This document shows positions 34,978 through 47,369 of a stretch of DNA of 64,000 nt, piece by piece (the first letter of the stretch is position 1; each line of letters begins with the position of its first letter). This DNA is from Gossypium raimondii. Lineage: Eukaryota; Streptophyta; Magnoliopsida; Malvales; Malvaceae. A program made the position numbers and the translations under genes. The notes beneath the pieces were generated by a model. That model saw only the letters and a program-made list of their open reading frames with translations. It ran no database searches and was not told the origin of the DNA. Location of the stretch: positions 17,298,001 to 17,362,000 of the forward strand of contig NC_068569.1 of assembly GCF_025698545.1 (NCBI RefSeq), in the 5' to 3' direction.

Positions 34978-37854
34978 ATGTCATGGTTAGCTCGATCCCT
35001 AGCGAATTCCCTCAGTCTCGACGACGATGGCAATGAATCAGCTTCTTCAAGAGATGAGGAAAACGACGACGTAAGCCATGACTCCCAATCATCGGCTCCT
35101 CCACCGCACCTGATTCATAACGAGGAAACCGAGGCCAAGGGGGAACACCAATCGCTGGCCCCCGAACAAGTAGCCGAACTCCAATCCCATGGCATCAAAG
35201 AAGATCTATCGGAGCTCAAACAAACCCTGACGCGACAACTCTTCGGTGTCGCTTCCTTTCTCGCTCCGCCACCGCCTCCTCCTCCTCCTCCTCTTTCTTC
35301 AACGCAATTCAATGGCCAATCGAATGGTCGATCATTCTCTAATTTGAATCAACCTGAGCCGTCGGATCAATCTATCTCACGGGACGAGGAGGATCCGTCT
35401 GATCCTGCCGCGGTCGCGGGGGTTAGAGACGATTTAGCTGAGATCGGGGGAACGTTGTCTAAGATGGCATCCGACTATTTTCCGTTTGGACAGGGGGAAA
35501 ATGGCGAAGAAAACGAATGCGAGGAGGAGGAGGAGGATTTCGAAGTGGTTGGGATCACGGATGAGGTGTTGGCGTTTGCGAGGAATATCGCCCATCACCC
35601 AGAAACGTGGTTGGATTTCCCTCTTGATCCCGATGAAGACTTGGATGGTAATATTGTTTTCTTCATCAATCATCATTAATTTTGATCTCATTGTATAGTA
35701 ATATACTCTTGGTTGTTTTTCTATATTCTCTGCCTTGGGATTCTTGCTTTTCAGCTCAGTTGTTTAGAGCTCAGCTGATCAAAATGTTAATTTTGTTTCG
35801 ATTTCAGTTGAAAACTAGATAGTTTGAATAAAAAATACGAAATTCATACTACCATTATTTTCCATGTTGACTTTATGCGCCATTGATTCTGTTGTTGGAA
35901 GTCTTTGCGATATTGGATCATAAAATAAAGGAGTTAATTATGATTAACAGTAAATGTAGTGATCTGTGGTTCCTGCCCATGACTTTATTATTGAATTGGT
36001 TTGCAGTTTGAACCATTGCTTTAGTCTGTGCTTCTCTCGTCAAATGATTGGACTGAAAACCTATTTTTCTGTTTGCGATTTCGATCAACATCTCCCATCT
36101 ATGCTTGAATTTTAGATACATAAGAACGGTTATGTTATCCTTGCTCCATCTAACACATTCTTCTTGTTTGGCTAGCTAATTTTGGTTGTAATTTTTGCGG
36201 TTTTATTTTGGTTACTTTTATAATTATTATGTATAGGTTTATAACATGACAATCAGAGTTTATGCTTTTGTTTTTCCTTGTTTTAGATTTTGACATGTCA
36301 ATTTCCCAACGAGACCATGCTATGGCTATTGAATATCTTGCTCCGAGACTGGCAGCTCTGAGAATTGAACTCTGTCCATGCCATATGAGTGACAGTTACT
36401 TTTGGAAAGTTTATTTTGTTCTTCTGCATTCAAGACTTAACAAGGCTGATGCAGAGATTCTGTCTACACCTCAGGTAAGTGACTTCTTGTAGATGTAGTA
36501 TAAAAAGGGGGTTTATATAATATTGATCCCTAATTGAGCATTCAATTAATTTCTGTTTCTGTTTCCTTGTTTCGTTTTCCTGGCTGAGGTTACAAATTTA
36601 CATTTTTAACTTTTAAATCTCAAATCCATATGGGAATAGAAGATATTGCAAAGTCTGATAATTGATATGAATTCCTTTGAGTTTTCTTGAAGTTCACTCT
36701 TACACATTGGCTTTGCATGACATCCACATTTTACACTTCCTCCTACTACCTGGCTAGTTTACTCCATGGATTCACTATTATCATTTCCATAACTGTAATA
36801 GTTTTTTTTTTATAAACATCTCTGCATGTTTACTTAGCCTCTTCAAAGTCTGGCATGCATGCTCTTGTCCTGGATTAATCAACCCTTTCATGGCTTGGTT
36901 TCCATGGTTCCTGAGTCGTATCTGATGTACAAAGATGTGAGAAAATTGTTCCATTCTTTCGCTTAAGAAATTTATTCTCTCCATTTTGTCAAGAAGACTT
37001 CTTACAAATTTGTCAGCCAAATTGATTTTGGATTCTTCATAATTTCCTGGTCTTTAGCTGAACTTGTTATATGCTCGGTACAGAAGCATTTCATATCATA
37101 TAGTTTCATGGAAATTTTCTTATGATTTATTTGAATTACCAACAGGGATTTGTTTGCCTTAAGTGTAGTTTTTCAAGAGATACTTTATGTACCTATTTCT
37201 CACTATATTAGTGTGGTTGGTACAATAACATTTCATGTACTTCATGTTTGGCAGTTATTAAGCTTACAAGCAGAATATTGATCAATTCTCAATTCTTTTT
37301 GGTGGTTAATTTATTGCTAGCAGGTAATGGAAGCTAGAGCATTGTGGATGAAGGAGCTGCAAGAGCAAACAAAGCCTGAAACTGATTGGTATGGAGGAAG
37401 CAATTCCCACTTAGGAGACAGCCATAGTATAATGCACAATGGTCTTACTCCTTCCTCTTCCAATTATTTTGCCTTTGAGACCATGTCTCCTCGGACCTAT
37501 GCTTCTGAACCCGCATCTAGCATCTCAACAGACTATGTGACTAAGCATCCAGTTGAAAGTACTGAGATGCCATTTGTGGACAAGCCTGTTATTGAGGAAA
37601 AACAGGTGTCTAACACTGAGGACAAGGGTAATGTGGCTGGTCCGTCCTCAAAAATATGGATTCCAGATTTTGATGATGAAGAGATTGACTGGCCAGAAGA
37701 TGATGGTCCTGATGTTGGTGGTTATAGTGGGGCTGCAATTTGTGCGGAGGATGTAGAAGATATTTCTTTCAGTGATCTTGAGGATTTCGATGATAGTAGC
37801 ACCCCTACAAATTCTAAGTTAGTTTCAAAAGGATTTGAAACTTCTAAAACATAG
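34978..37854 (+). CDS. BSD-domain protein, 462 aa, 3 exons
   Basis: Exons are 34978-35647, 36287-36474 and 37324-37854, all GT-AG; the joins give Leu-Asp-Asp-Phe-Asp and Thr-Pro-Gln-Val. The start MSWLARSLANSL is the first ATG and matches the usual N-terminus of plant BSD proteins. Order: Ser/acidic N-terminus, a run of nine prolines (97-105), an acidic stretch, then the BSD domain (about 195-285) with the conserved Phe-Trp core in SDSYFWKVYFVLLHS, followed by a short helical segment (ARALWMKELQ) and a very acidic C-terminal tail (WIPDFDDEEIDWPEDD). BSD domains occur in TFIIH p62 and synapse-associated proteins; the role of the plant family is unclear. A likely polyadenylation signal AATAAA is at 38306. 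Exon 3 could begin three bases earlier (tandem acceptor), adding Gln. Confidence 0.92.
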
Positions 37855-38697
37855 ACCTGGGATTCGATTTAGCTTGGCATAAGCTTTGCTTGTTGGATCA
37901 AAGATGGAACCGGACGGCCATTTAGTTTAATGTAGAACCTCGGATGATGGACGCCAACAGCATCATCGATGCAGGGGAAATGGTTGCAGGTGGTGAAAGT
38001 GTCTCGGAACTTGGGAGCTTGTTTGTATATGATGAGTGATCAATCAAGTGTTAATAGAGTGTTTTTCCGTTGATTTTTGGAAGTATTCTGGGATGGAAAA
38101 AGGGGCAATGTCAAAGGACAATTGCTTTTGTTCATAGACAGAAATGTGGAAGGAGTTAGAAGCATTGAGAACAATTTTTTTGTCTTAGTTTTCTTTGATT
38201 GGGATACAAGATTTGTACAGAAAAATCTGTAAGTTAAAGTTCCATTCTTAGAACTTGAGATCACGATTCATGTAATTTTTTTAATCTTTCTGCTAAAGAT
38301 TATGTAATAAAAGATATCATTGTTCATGAGATTTGACTCTCATATTGCTATAATATTAATAAATGGTAACAAAATGGTTGTCAGGTCATCTGTTTGACCA
38401 ATCCAAAGCATCAAAACAAAGTGAGAGACATTATGGTTTCTGTCTGTAGTGCTGTTGCAACGCAGGTGAAAATGTCACATCAATAGAAATGAAGTGAATA
38501 ACTGAGGTTCGAACTTCCTTTTTGTTGTTACTGGTCTTATCTTTAGGAAATACTTTCCTTCAAATTATTAGCATCATTACAAATACTGACGTTTACCTCA
38601 ATGTGAGGGTATTTGTTTTGTTGCACTAAATTAGCTTAAGCCATCTATACAAATCATTCCAATTTATTTATGGTTTACAATTGAACCAATATCAACT
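37855..38697. other. Convergent 3' flanks of the BSD and phytosulfokine genes
   Basis: The left part is probably the 3' untranslated region of the BSD gene (AATAAA at 38306-38311). The remainder up to 38697 would hold the 3' end of the minus-strand phytosulfokine transcript. No other gene was seen. Confidence 0.5.
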
Positions 38698-39045
38698 TCA
38701 TGGCTTATGGTTCTGAGTATAAATATAATCCAAATGAGCAGCAAGGGTTCTTCGTATCAAGCTCTCCCCTTTCCCAACTCCTTCACAGTTGTCATCAACA
38801 TCAACTCCCTACAAGAACCAAAACCCATAGCCTTATTATTAATCGAAGAAATAATATAAGAACAGAAAAAAAAAAAAAAGAAACATGGAAATGATTGGGT
38901 TTGGTAAGAAGAATAGAAATGAAAGAAACAATGCCTGGTGCTTGGTTAAGAGGAAAGCAGGGTCGGGACGAGCAGCATAACATAGCATAAAATTGAGGAG
39001 AAGGGCAGCAATGAAAAGGGTGAAGAGCTTAGACATGTTTTTCAT
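38698..39045 (-). CDS. PSK: Phytosulfokine precursor, 73 aa, 2 exons (GC-AG intron)
   Basis: Phytosulfokines are secreted pentapeptides (sulfated Tyr-Ile-Tyr-Thr-Gln) cut from small precursors and sensed by leucine-rich-repeat receptor kinases. Minus-strand exons are 38935-39045 and 38698-38808. Exon 1 gives a signal peptide (to about residue 24, LCYAA|RPDP). Exon 2 ends ...[18 protein letters not shown], then Leu-Asp and the hormone Tyr-Ile-Tyr-Thr-Gln (65-69) and a basic Asn-His-Lys-Pro tail. Only splicing at CAG|GC...TAG|GG keeps the frame (His-Gln|Gly-Val-Asp). The nearby GT (38929-38930) shifts frame and loses the hormone. Odd points: the GC donor has a poor context (CAG|GCATTG), and Ser53 stands where precursors usually have a second Cys (ECL). 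A TATA-like box lies 56 bases upstream. An active gene or an early pseudogene are both possible. Confidence 0.85.
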
Positions 39046-39100
39046 TTGGAATTCAAGAGAGCATCATTGGAGGTACTTCTTAATGGTACAAAAACGTTCA

Positions 39101-39109
39101 ATTTATAAA
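39101..39109 (-). promoter_or_regulatory. Candidate TATA box of the phytosulfokine gene
   Basis: On the minus strand the sequence reads TTTATAAAT, 56-64 bases upstream of the first ATG, giving a short 5' untranslated region of about 30 bases. Confidence 0.55.
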
Positions 39110-39536
39110 GGCAGCAAAAGAGAGACGCTAGTCAATCCAAACCCAACCACTTAATTCATCACATGTGTGTGGATATGCTTCGGCTAGAGATTGCTACGAA
39201 TCAAGACTCAAATCAGCCATAGCAAAATAGTAATTGAATGGAATTATTGATGGAAATAAAAAAAAGTCCCATTAGAGCTTCGATTGGTAAGATATTAACA
39301 AGGAGAACTCTTCTTTTGCCTGATGAAAACTGAAGAAATCTCTGGGGATTTTGCAGTTTAGTAGTGCTGGAATTGAGAGGTTTGATTACGTAAGTTATTA
39401 ACAAGGAGAAGTCTTGAATGATTATTGCAAAAGAGGCAAAGGAAATTAAGGTGTCTAATACTAACAGGGTCTCCTGCGAATCAAAACCCAATGAAGAAAG
39501 AGGCAAATGGAGCACATAGTGAACCCCACCCTCGTA

Positions 39537-39760
39537 GGGGTGTTCATTCGGTTAACCGACCCGAAATAACATTAACCGAATTAACCGACTTTTCAAAATT
39601 TTTAACCGTTAACCGAACCGAAATTTTTAAAAAAAAATTAACTGAACCGAAAATTATATATTTTTTTATTTTTGGTTAAAAATTAACCGAATTATCTGAA
39701 TTAACCGGATTACCCGAATTAACTGAATTACCCGAATTAACCGAATTGAATCACTACATA
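39537..39760. mobile_element. One end of a hAT-like element rich in TTAACCGAA
   Basis: It begins TAGGGGTGTTCATTCGG and continues with many copies of TTAACCGA(A/C). I found no matching GAACACCCCTA end downstream, so this is a truncated or rearranged copy. The terminus resembles, but differs from, the TAGGGGTGAGCA family elsewhere in the window. Confidence 0.5.
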
Positions 39761-40575
39761 ATTAAATTATTTTTAGACTTTTAGACTTTAGTTTTAGTTT
39801 TAGTTTTAGAATTTTATTTTATTTATTAAATTATTTGTAATTTTATTGAATCACTACATAATTAAATTATTGCTTTCGAAAAACACATGTTTGGAATCAA
39901 AAGTAAGTTGAGACTCGTAAGCAATGTTAAATTAATTTTTAAAAGTGACATCGGTTTTACGATTTATATTTGAAATTGTAATTGTCTTTTTTAATAATAT
40001 TTTCTAAAATTTAAACTTGTTTTTTTCTTATACTCAATCACTTAATTCATTCAAACTCAAAAACAATATTTTGTATTTTTTTAAAATTAATTTTTGAGTC
40101 AAGTTTTAATCCTCATTTATAATCTAATATATATTATTTAATATTTATCTTGAGTGTATAATTATTTTCTTTTTAAATTCTATTTCAAATAATGATTATA
40201 TTTTACTATTGGTTTATATATTCAAATTAAAATTCATAAATATTTTTATTAATTATTTAAAAATATTTAGAATCTATATTTTATGTATCAAAATATTAAC
40301 ATAGAATTACAATAAATTATTTTTTATATTTTTATTATAATTTAATTTGGTATTTCATGTATTATAATATTAATGAATTTAAATAAGACATACTTGTAAT
40401 TACACAATGGATGAAGGGCATGTGTAGGAATTAGACTTATCTAGTAATAATTAAAACCACCACCATATTTCAAAGTCTCTTTTAACAGCTCATGGGGTAT
40501 AGCTTCAATTCCACCCCAAACCCTCTCTCTTTTCTGTGGTTTTCTTTCAATTTCAGGGCTTTCACAGCCAAATTC
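39761..40575. other. AT-rich region upstream of the 40576 gene
   Basis: Very AT-rich with no supported element. An ATG at 40492 is in frame with the gene that follows; the 28 residues it would add are Phe/Ser-rich and look like translated leader rather than protein. Confidence 0.4.
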
Positions 40576-40920
40576 ATGGCAGCCACTACTACCTCCAGTA
40601 CTACTACTACCACCAGTAGTAACAGCTCTGGTTTCTTCAACCTTCGATCCAACAACGTCAGGCCCTCGTCATCCGCCACCCGTGGCTCACCGCCAGTTGC
40701 ATGCGGAAAGCTGGATGGTGTGGGTGTATGGTTCGTCAATGGCGTGGCGACCGCTTTCTTTGCATCGCTAGAACGATGTTCTTGCATCCGTATAGCCACC
40801 GAGGACGATGGCGAGGATGCAAACGATGTGCCCTTGATTCAAAGTGATGGGAATGTAAGGCATCTTGCTGGAACTACCAGCAGGAAGAGAACAAGGAAAG
40901 GGAACAACAAACAAGGCTAA
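40576..40920 (+). CDS. Small conserved plant protein of unknown function, 114 aa
   Basis: Single exon. I prefer the ATG at 40576 (ATTCATGGCAG context) over the in-frame ATG at 40492. The product begins with a Thr/Ser-rich low-complexity stretch (4-18), then has a compact block, about residues 43-78, that reads CGKLDGVGVWFVNGVATAFF followed by ASLERCSCIRIATEDD. I recognise this block as one shared by uncharacterised plant proteins but cannot give a function. Three Cys and a hydrophobic segment suggest membrane association or a small fold. The C-terminus is basic (SRKRTRKGNNK). There is no clear signal peptide. Strong codon bias and GC content above the flanks support a real gene. Confidence 0.8.
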   Translation: MAATTTSSTTTTTSSNSSGFFNLRSNNVRPSSSATRGSPPVACGKLDGVGVWFVNGVATAFFASLERCSCIRIATEDDGEDANDVPLIQSDGNVRHLAGTTSRKRTRKGNNKQG

Positions 40921-42834
40921 AGTGCTGCTCCTTATATATATTGTTCATTTTCTAATTTGGTAAGTCAAAATATATGATGGGGTTTCTTGGATTTGTGAAT
41001 GTTTTAATGGAGTTTACGGGTTTACAGTTCATGGAGTTTATGGGTTTTCAGCCATTGTTTACAGTTCAGATTGTTTATATAACTAACTACGTTAATGGAT
41101 AGAAAAATGAATCCAAAAATTCGTCGTCTAGATATTTTTTATAAAAAAAACGAATTTAAATATCATATATTTATGAATTAATTAAAATAAAATTCGATTT
41201 TGAAACTCATTTACTGGTCGGAAGTTTATATGTATGGTTCTAGTGTGTAGGAAATTGGGCAGTGTTTATGTTTGAAAATTAAGCACAACTTGATTGAATA
41301 CTAAATATGGAGACTGGAGAACATGCTCATCCCACATTTATTAATTTTTGCAAAGAATAAGAGAGGAATTAAAGAATTCAAAATCCACTTTCCTTTTGTT
41401 GGTTCATCATTTTGAATGATGTTTTATAATGTTGTTTGCTGGACAAAAGTTCCTTTTGCTTTTGCTTTTCTCCTAACCCAAAGCACGCAATCCAAATTTT
41501 AAGATTTTTTTTATTTAACCGCAGAATACCCATTTTTTTTCTTCCTGCCTCCTATTCCTTTGTTGACAAAAAAACATGCAAACAAACAAACAAACACTTA
41601 AAAGAGAGAATGCACAAGTCTAAGGAAAAAAAAAACCTGAGGAACTGTTTTAAGACCAAGCAACACGTTTCTCTTCTCTTTTATTGAAAATAAAAATAAA
41701 AAGAGTTAATTAGGAATTCACATCGAAATATGAATTGGATAATTCTAATAAGATTTTGTTTTAATTTTTATTTGATTGAGGATCATATTAAAAGCAAGCT
41801 ATTAATGTGAAATCAGCCCCACTAAAAACATGTTCATAATGGTTATTATCCTTTATTTTAGCTTTAACTCTCTCTTTTTGTTGGTTTGATAAGCAATACT
41901 TTTAGTTATGCCTGCTATTCAATTTTTTATCTGACAGCTAGCTTAAATAATAAAATATTCTTAATCTAATCCAATTAATATAAAATTAGTACTACACAAT
42001 TACTATATGGGTGAGATTTTAAATAAAAACCGAGTGAAAATTTTAAATAACATTAATATTTTTTAAAAATAAAATGTAATAATATATGATTTCACACGAG
42101 ACATTGTAATATAAAATTTATTATGAAAACAAATTTATGTGATAAATATAAAAGATATATTTTATACAATGTATCTTTTTATACCATGTATGTGTTAATT
42201 ATTTTTTATACAATGTATATTTTTGTTTATTATTAAAAATATATTTAAACGTGTATAAATTATATATTTTATTATTATAATAACAATATTATCAACCAAA
42301 TTAAAATTCAATCGATTAATTCTTTTTTCTTAAATATTTTAAAAATAACAAAAAAAAAATAGAAGAAGTACTAAAGTTTTATTGGGAGGAGGGATAAATT
42401 AAAGGTTTCTGTTGTTTTTTTTTTTTGTGTAATGTGGACCACGGAAAATGAGCCCAAGCTCAATATTAGTTTTAGTATTTCAAATAGGTTATGGGTCTAG
42501 TAGCTTAAATAAAAAGGCCCAGAAAACCTCCGTTATGCAGAAACCGAGGTCGTTTAGTTGCTCCTAGCTGGCCTGGCAATGGCACCAAGCTTTCTAAACT
42601 GGAAGTTAGAATGAAAGTCGCATCTTTCTATTCTCTCTCAGCACGTAACTGGCCAACTAACTAACTGCTCAGCAACATCCGATCAATGTCGCGCCACTTT
42701 CAATTTTGCCCTAAACTTTTCCCATCCCTCTCCTAAATCTTCAAAATAAAATAAAATAAATCATTTAACGGTACAGTAAATTGTAATAATTTAATCGAAA
42801 AGACCGCATCTCGTCAACCGCCAAAAAAAAAGCC
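40921..42834. other. Intergenic, no gene recognised
   Basis: The first 100-200 bases are probably the 3' untranslated region of the upstream gene. The rest is AT-rich with scattered short simple repeats. The final 350 bases are the promoter side of the DUF2045 gene. Confidence 0.4.
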
Positions 42835-45800
42835 ATGCTCGGTGTTGGAGAAGAAACGCCTTCCAGGTAAACGCATTCAAAATTGATGGTTTTTTTCTTT
42901 TACAATTTTAATTGTTAATTTTTTCCTAGTGTTTTGGTGTAGGTTTGATTTACTTAGCATGGTTAAAAAGCACTCGAATTTATTGGGGAAAACGGTGGTG
43001 GAAGAGGAAGATGCTTCCGACGTTGAAATGGACGGTCAATTTTGGCACGACGTCTTCGATCTGTATTTCGTTCGGGGAAAGGAATCAAAACGACGCCAAG
43101 ACGACGATCTCTTATTTTTCGTGAGAAAATGGGTATAAAATCTGTCTCACTTTTTCAAAAAAAAAAAAATAGGGGGAGAATTAAGCTAATTGTTTCAACT
43201 TATGTTGCTGTAGAGGGAACATGGTTTTAATGATAAGAACGGCGTTGCTCCTTACTTTGTACGCAGGTGGGCACTTGAGGTAAAACGAAGTAAAAAAAGA
43301 CAAAAATCAACTTCAATCTGAATTGAGTTTCTTGTTTAATTTGATTGATTCCTTTTTACTTTAGTAGTTTACTTAGCTTCTTTTTATAATGTCGTTGGTG
43401 AAAATTGTATGTTAGACATTATGTTCTTTCTTTTGTGAACCAGTTGGATAAGTTGGTTGGTGAGAGTTTCTCAGAGGTGGATTGGAGGCGCTCGTTTTAC
43501 TTGAACATGATTGCCCATACTTCGTACTCTGTAACAGTAGCGATTTGCAGGTGACTTGTTCACTTCCTTGTGTCGTGTCTTATCTATGCTATGCTTTTAT
43601 CATCGTAATGGTTGATACTTTCTTATAGTTAGATGGTACATTTTGTTTCTTACTACTCTAGCAATGTCTAATTGTTTCCTCCTCACTTCCCCTTCGGTGA
43701 ACTAACTTTTCTCTCTCCATACCTGTAATTTGAAGTTTAAGAAATAAAAGAGATATTTATTTGCAGGTTAAGGGACACTCCCCCAATTGGTAGCTTCACT
43801 GTGTTAGATAATAATTAAATTTTAACTATGAGTTCTTTTTCTTCTTTTGCCAGTCAGCAAGTCCTTAGAAATCGTCAAGTGGGGCAAGATACACCATTGT
43901 CTTCTATATACAAGGTAACCCCTGCTTTAATGTGGCTAGTGTAGGAGGACATATTTATATCTCTCAACTTTTTTGACTTGTTTGTATTGTTGAAGTAAAA
44001 TCTGTCATCTTGGAGGAAATCTGACTAATTTTTTTCTGAGAAGTGTTTGATTCTACATGATGTGCCAATTGTTGAGTTCATCTTTGTTATAAGCCATAGA
44101 TTGCTAAAACTTTTTGCGATTTGAATGCAGAAAACTGAATTATTCTTAGGATAAATCAAATACTGTACCTTGCAAAGATTTCAAAATCTTCATGCAACAT
44201 TTGCATTCTGCACAATCTAATCCTTTAGTTCTGCTGTCCTGCAGATTGTGAAGACTGTTTATGCATCTCCCAGCCGAGTAAATTTTCATTTGGACTCAAA
44301 AAAGGCAAGCTTATCATTTTAGCAATCTTGGTGATATTGAGCTTTTCTTCAATTTCATGACATTCTCACTAATTTGGATCTAGGAAGTAGAGACAACACC
44401 TGCCTATCCAGACATCTGTTTCGCCATAGATGATTTTGACTCCACTTTTGATGCAGTGGTAAATGCTTTCTTTTCCTTTATAAATTCACTCATCTGTGTG
44501 TTTATGATAGTGTATTGCACTAATGCACATAATATATTAATTTTCTTCAATTTGATTGATTTATAATGAAACTTCCAATGAAGTAAACTACTGCTCTTTG
44601 TTTGCATTAAAGTAAGTTTAGATGTGGTAAATGGGGTTTCAACTTGGCTAGTATTACTGCATTCCTCTCACAACCTGTGATAAAAGCACTGAGCTAATAA
44701 GAAGTTGGATTTTGCTATTTCTGTAGCATATATAAGGACCAAAGTCACTTCTTTATTTGAAGCTTTGCATTGCATTCTTCTTGGTTATACAGTTATCCTT
44801 TTGTTATGACATAGTAGGATTTCATGGAAAGCAGAAGCTTTTTGTCAGTTGTAGGACCTCCAGAATGTAGCCATGACATATTTTCTCATCCAGGTCTTGA
44901 CAGATACAGATCTTTGCTACTGCGTGCTGCTTAATGCACTTGATGGCGCAGGATTTCCTAGTGAAACAGATACAAATGATAGCTGTTCCAGTAACAAATT
45001 ACCATTGGGAGTAGATACTAATTCTATGAGGACAAAAAATTGTAAGGTTTGGGTCCTCTCTCAGGTCCTTTGTAATAATTTATTTGTATTAGCCCATGAT
45101 CAACCAGGGTCTTCACATCTGAAATAGTTACTTAGAACTGCTAGGTTTTTTATGTCACTTTATGATGGTCAAATTATTTGTTGTTCCTTAGAACAATGAA
45201 TTGATCAGCATTCAGCAAGGAGCAAGTGAGGTGGCATTGTTGACTAGGACTTAAAATGGGCTGCTTTGGTGTTTTAACAATTGTGCATTTTGGTGCAGAA
45301 TGAATCTTCCTTTATGTTGTTCTGTAAGCATTCAAATTAAATTAACATAAACCATGAAAGGGGGAAATATGCATGAGAAGAAAATGATTTTCTCTACACC
45401 AACTATGAATATTTTATTATCATGAATTAGTTTTGAAGTTTAAGTTATAAATAACATTGTGGTTAGCATCAAATAGACTGACGCTTGAGTTTTCAAAATT
45501 AATATGGATTTATTCTGTGAAAAGCTGCCTAGGAATTCTTTATATGCTACAAAGATCAGTTTGTGTACAACTTGACATGCTGCTAATTATTATGGCAGCT
45601 AACTCTTTTTTCTGGATTTGTCAGCTATCAAATGGTTCGGGATGCATATGATGGTATACCTTTTTACTCTTTCAAAGAATTGGCTTCTGTTCTTATTCTT
45701 TCGAAATTCTATAAAGTTTGGTGCTTCAACTGATTTTTATATGTAAAACATACTACCATGGCTTATTTAACTTTGAATTTGGTTCTTTTGTTTAAGCAAT

Positions 45801-47369
45801 AACTGATGTACCTTTCACTGCAGTCTTGTAATGGGTTGGCATCCCTATGGTGCCTTTTAGTGCAACATTTTCTTCTTTGTAAAAAATAATAATGATAATG
45901 TGCCTGTAGAAGAACAGACACAACAAGTCTATAAACTACCAGTTGATTTAATGTTCTCCTAGCTTGATCTAGTATAAAGGATGCAAAACATGTAGACTGC
46001 TTATCTGATGTGTTAAAGAATTTATTCTTAGCTTTTCATGTGTTCTTATACTACGTTTGGTAGGAGTATTATCTTTTCACCATGTTTAGCATAACGGTTA
46101 GCAATAAGCTAATTGAAATTGGTAATTTTTTGCCACTCGCATAACTTATTTTGGAAAAAAGAATGAAACCTTTTTGCTTATTTTGAAGAGGTGTTATTTT
46201 TTACAAGAGTTTATACTCATCTTTCTAATTTCAAGTTTAGATTTCTAACGACTATTCTTTATTTTATGTATAACTATTGTAATACATACGTAATAAATAA
46301 GCTTTTTCCTCATATTATTATGCTAGTAACCAAACGAGACATTAATTCCTCTTCATGCTTATTTAGCCCTCGCCCTATATCGTTTTTCTTTCTCAGATGG
46401 GCATTCCCGATTTGGAAGTCTTCTGTCAGTTGGTCATTCCTCTGGGAAAACAGACAGACTTTACATGAAAGGTCCTGGAGGACGTGGGGAAGTTGAAGTT
46501 GCTGTTTCAGGTGTTACAGGTCAGTAAGAATTTCTATCTAAAACTTATCTTGTAAAGTTCACGTTCTTTTGTGTTTCCTCCCCTTTCAAGGCTTGTGTAG
46601 TTTAAATGTTGCAACAGAGTTTAAACTGATCATAACCTTTTGTTTCTCAAGGCTTAATGTGTGCCAAAGCCCAAAGTGCCCCATGTCTTATTGATCAATC
46701 GATCATAATGTCTCACTTCAAAGTGATAATGGATTTGAGTGTATTGATTATTGATGATTATGTTAAACTGTAATTAGTATCTGTAGTTAATGATGATTTG
46801 TCAGCATGGTTTGTGTAAGCGGTTGACCAGTGAAAATTTTCAATGCATTACTTTTAGAATTATTATGAATACTTTGCTTCCTTTTTTCCCCCCAATGTTC
46901 TATATTTCTCCTTTTATGAACATCTGGTCCATTTAATGCATAAAATTAGTTGATTGATCATGATAAGTGAATGTTGCATGTAGAGTTGAGTAAAATACTG
47001 AATTTATGTTTCTCTATCAGACCAAAGCAAGCAATATTCTGGCCCTTTTTCACCAATTAAGTCAAAAAGGGGTTTAAGACTTGGCTCAATGTTTCGTAAA
47101 GCAGCTTCTGTTGTATCTTTGGCAGCAAAGCATGCTTATGCGGCTGCTGCAGCTACTTCAACTTCTGATGAAGAGATGATACCTCTTAAATGCTGCTTAA
47201 TGTCTATAACATTGCCCTGGGAACACATTGCTCATGATCTTTTGTTCAAGGTATGATCTTTATATTCTAATTTCATAAGCTTCCATCAGCTGGTTTTTCC
47301 CTGCATCCGAATGAGTGTCTAACTACTACTTATATCCAAACTCAGAGAAGTCCTCCGGTGAACTTGTAA
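42835..47369 (+). CDS. DUF2045 / KIAA0930 homologue, 391 aa, 12 exons
   Basis: Exons: 42835-42866, 42943-43132, 43214-43279, 43444-43550, 43854-43914, 44245-44304, 44384-44458, 44894-45046, 45599-45653, 46397-46519, 47021-47250, 47346-47369. All junctions keep frame and give 392 codons, close to the human homologue. Landmarks: FWHDVFDLYFVRG, the WREHG..APYFVRRWALELDKLVGES block, WRRSFYLNMIAHTSYSVTVA, YPDICFAIDDFD, TLFSGFVSYQMVRDAYD, an RFGSLLSVG...FMKGPGGRGEVEVAVSG-like segment (here LYMKGPGGRGEVEVAVSG), an Ala-rich stretch and the C-terminal LPWEHIAHDLLFK plus the 24-base last exon ending PPVNL. Intron 6 uses a GC donor (AAG|GCAAGC), a good GC-AG context; the others are GT-AG. The family is conserved in animals and plants; its biochemical role is unknown. 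The gene appears intact. Confidence 0.93.
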
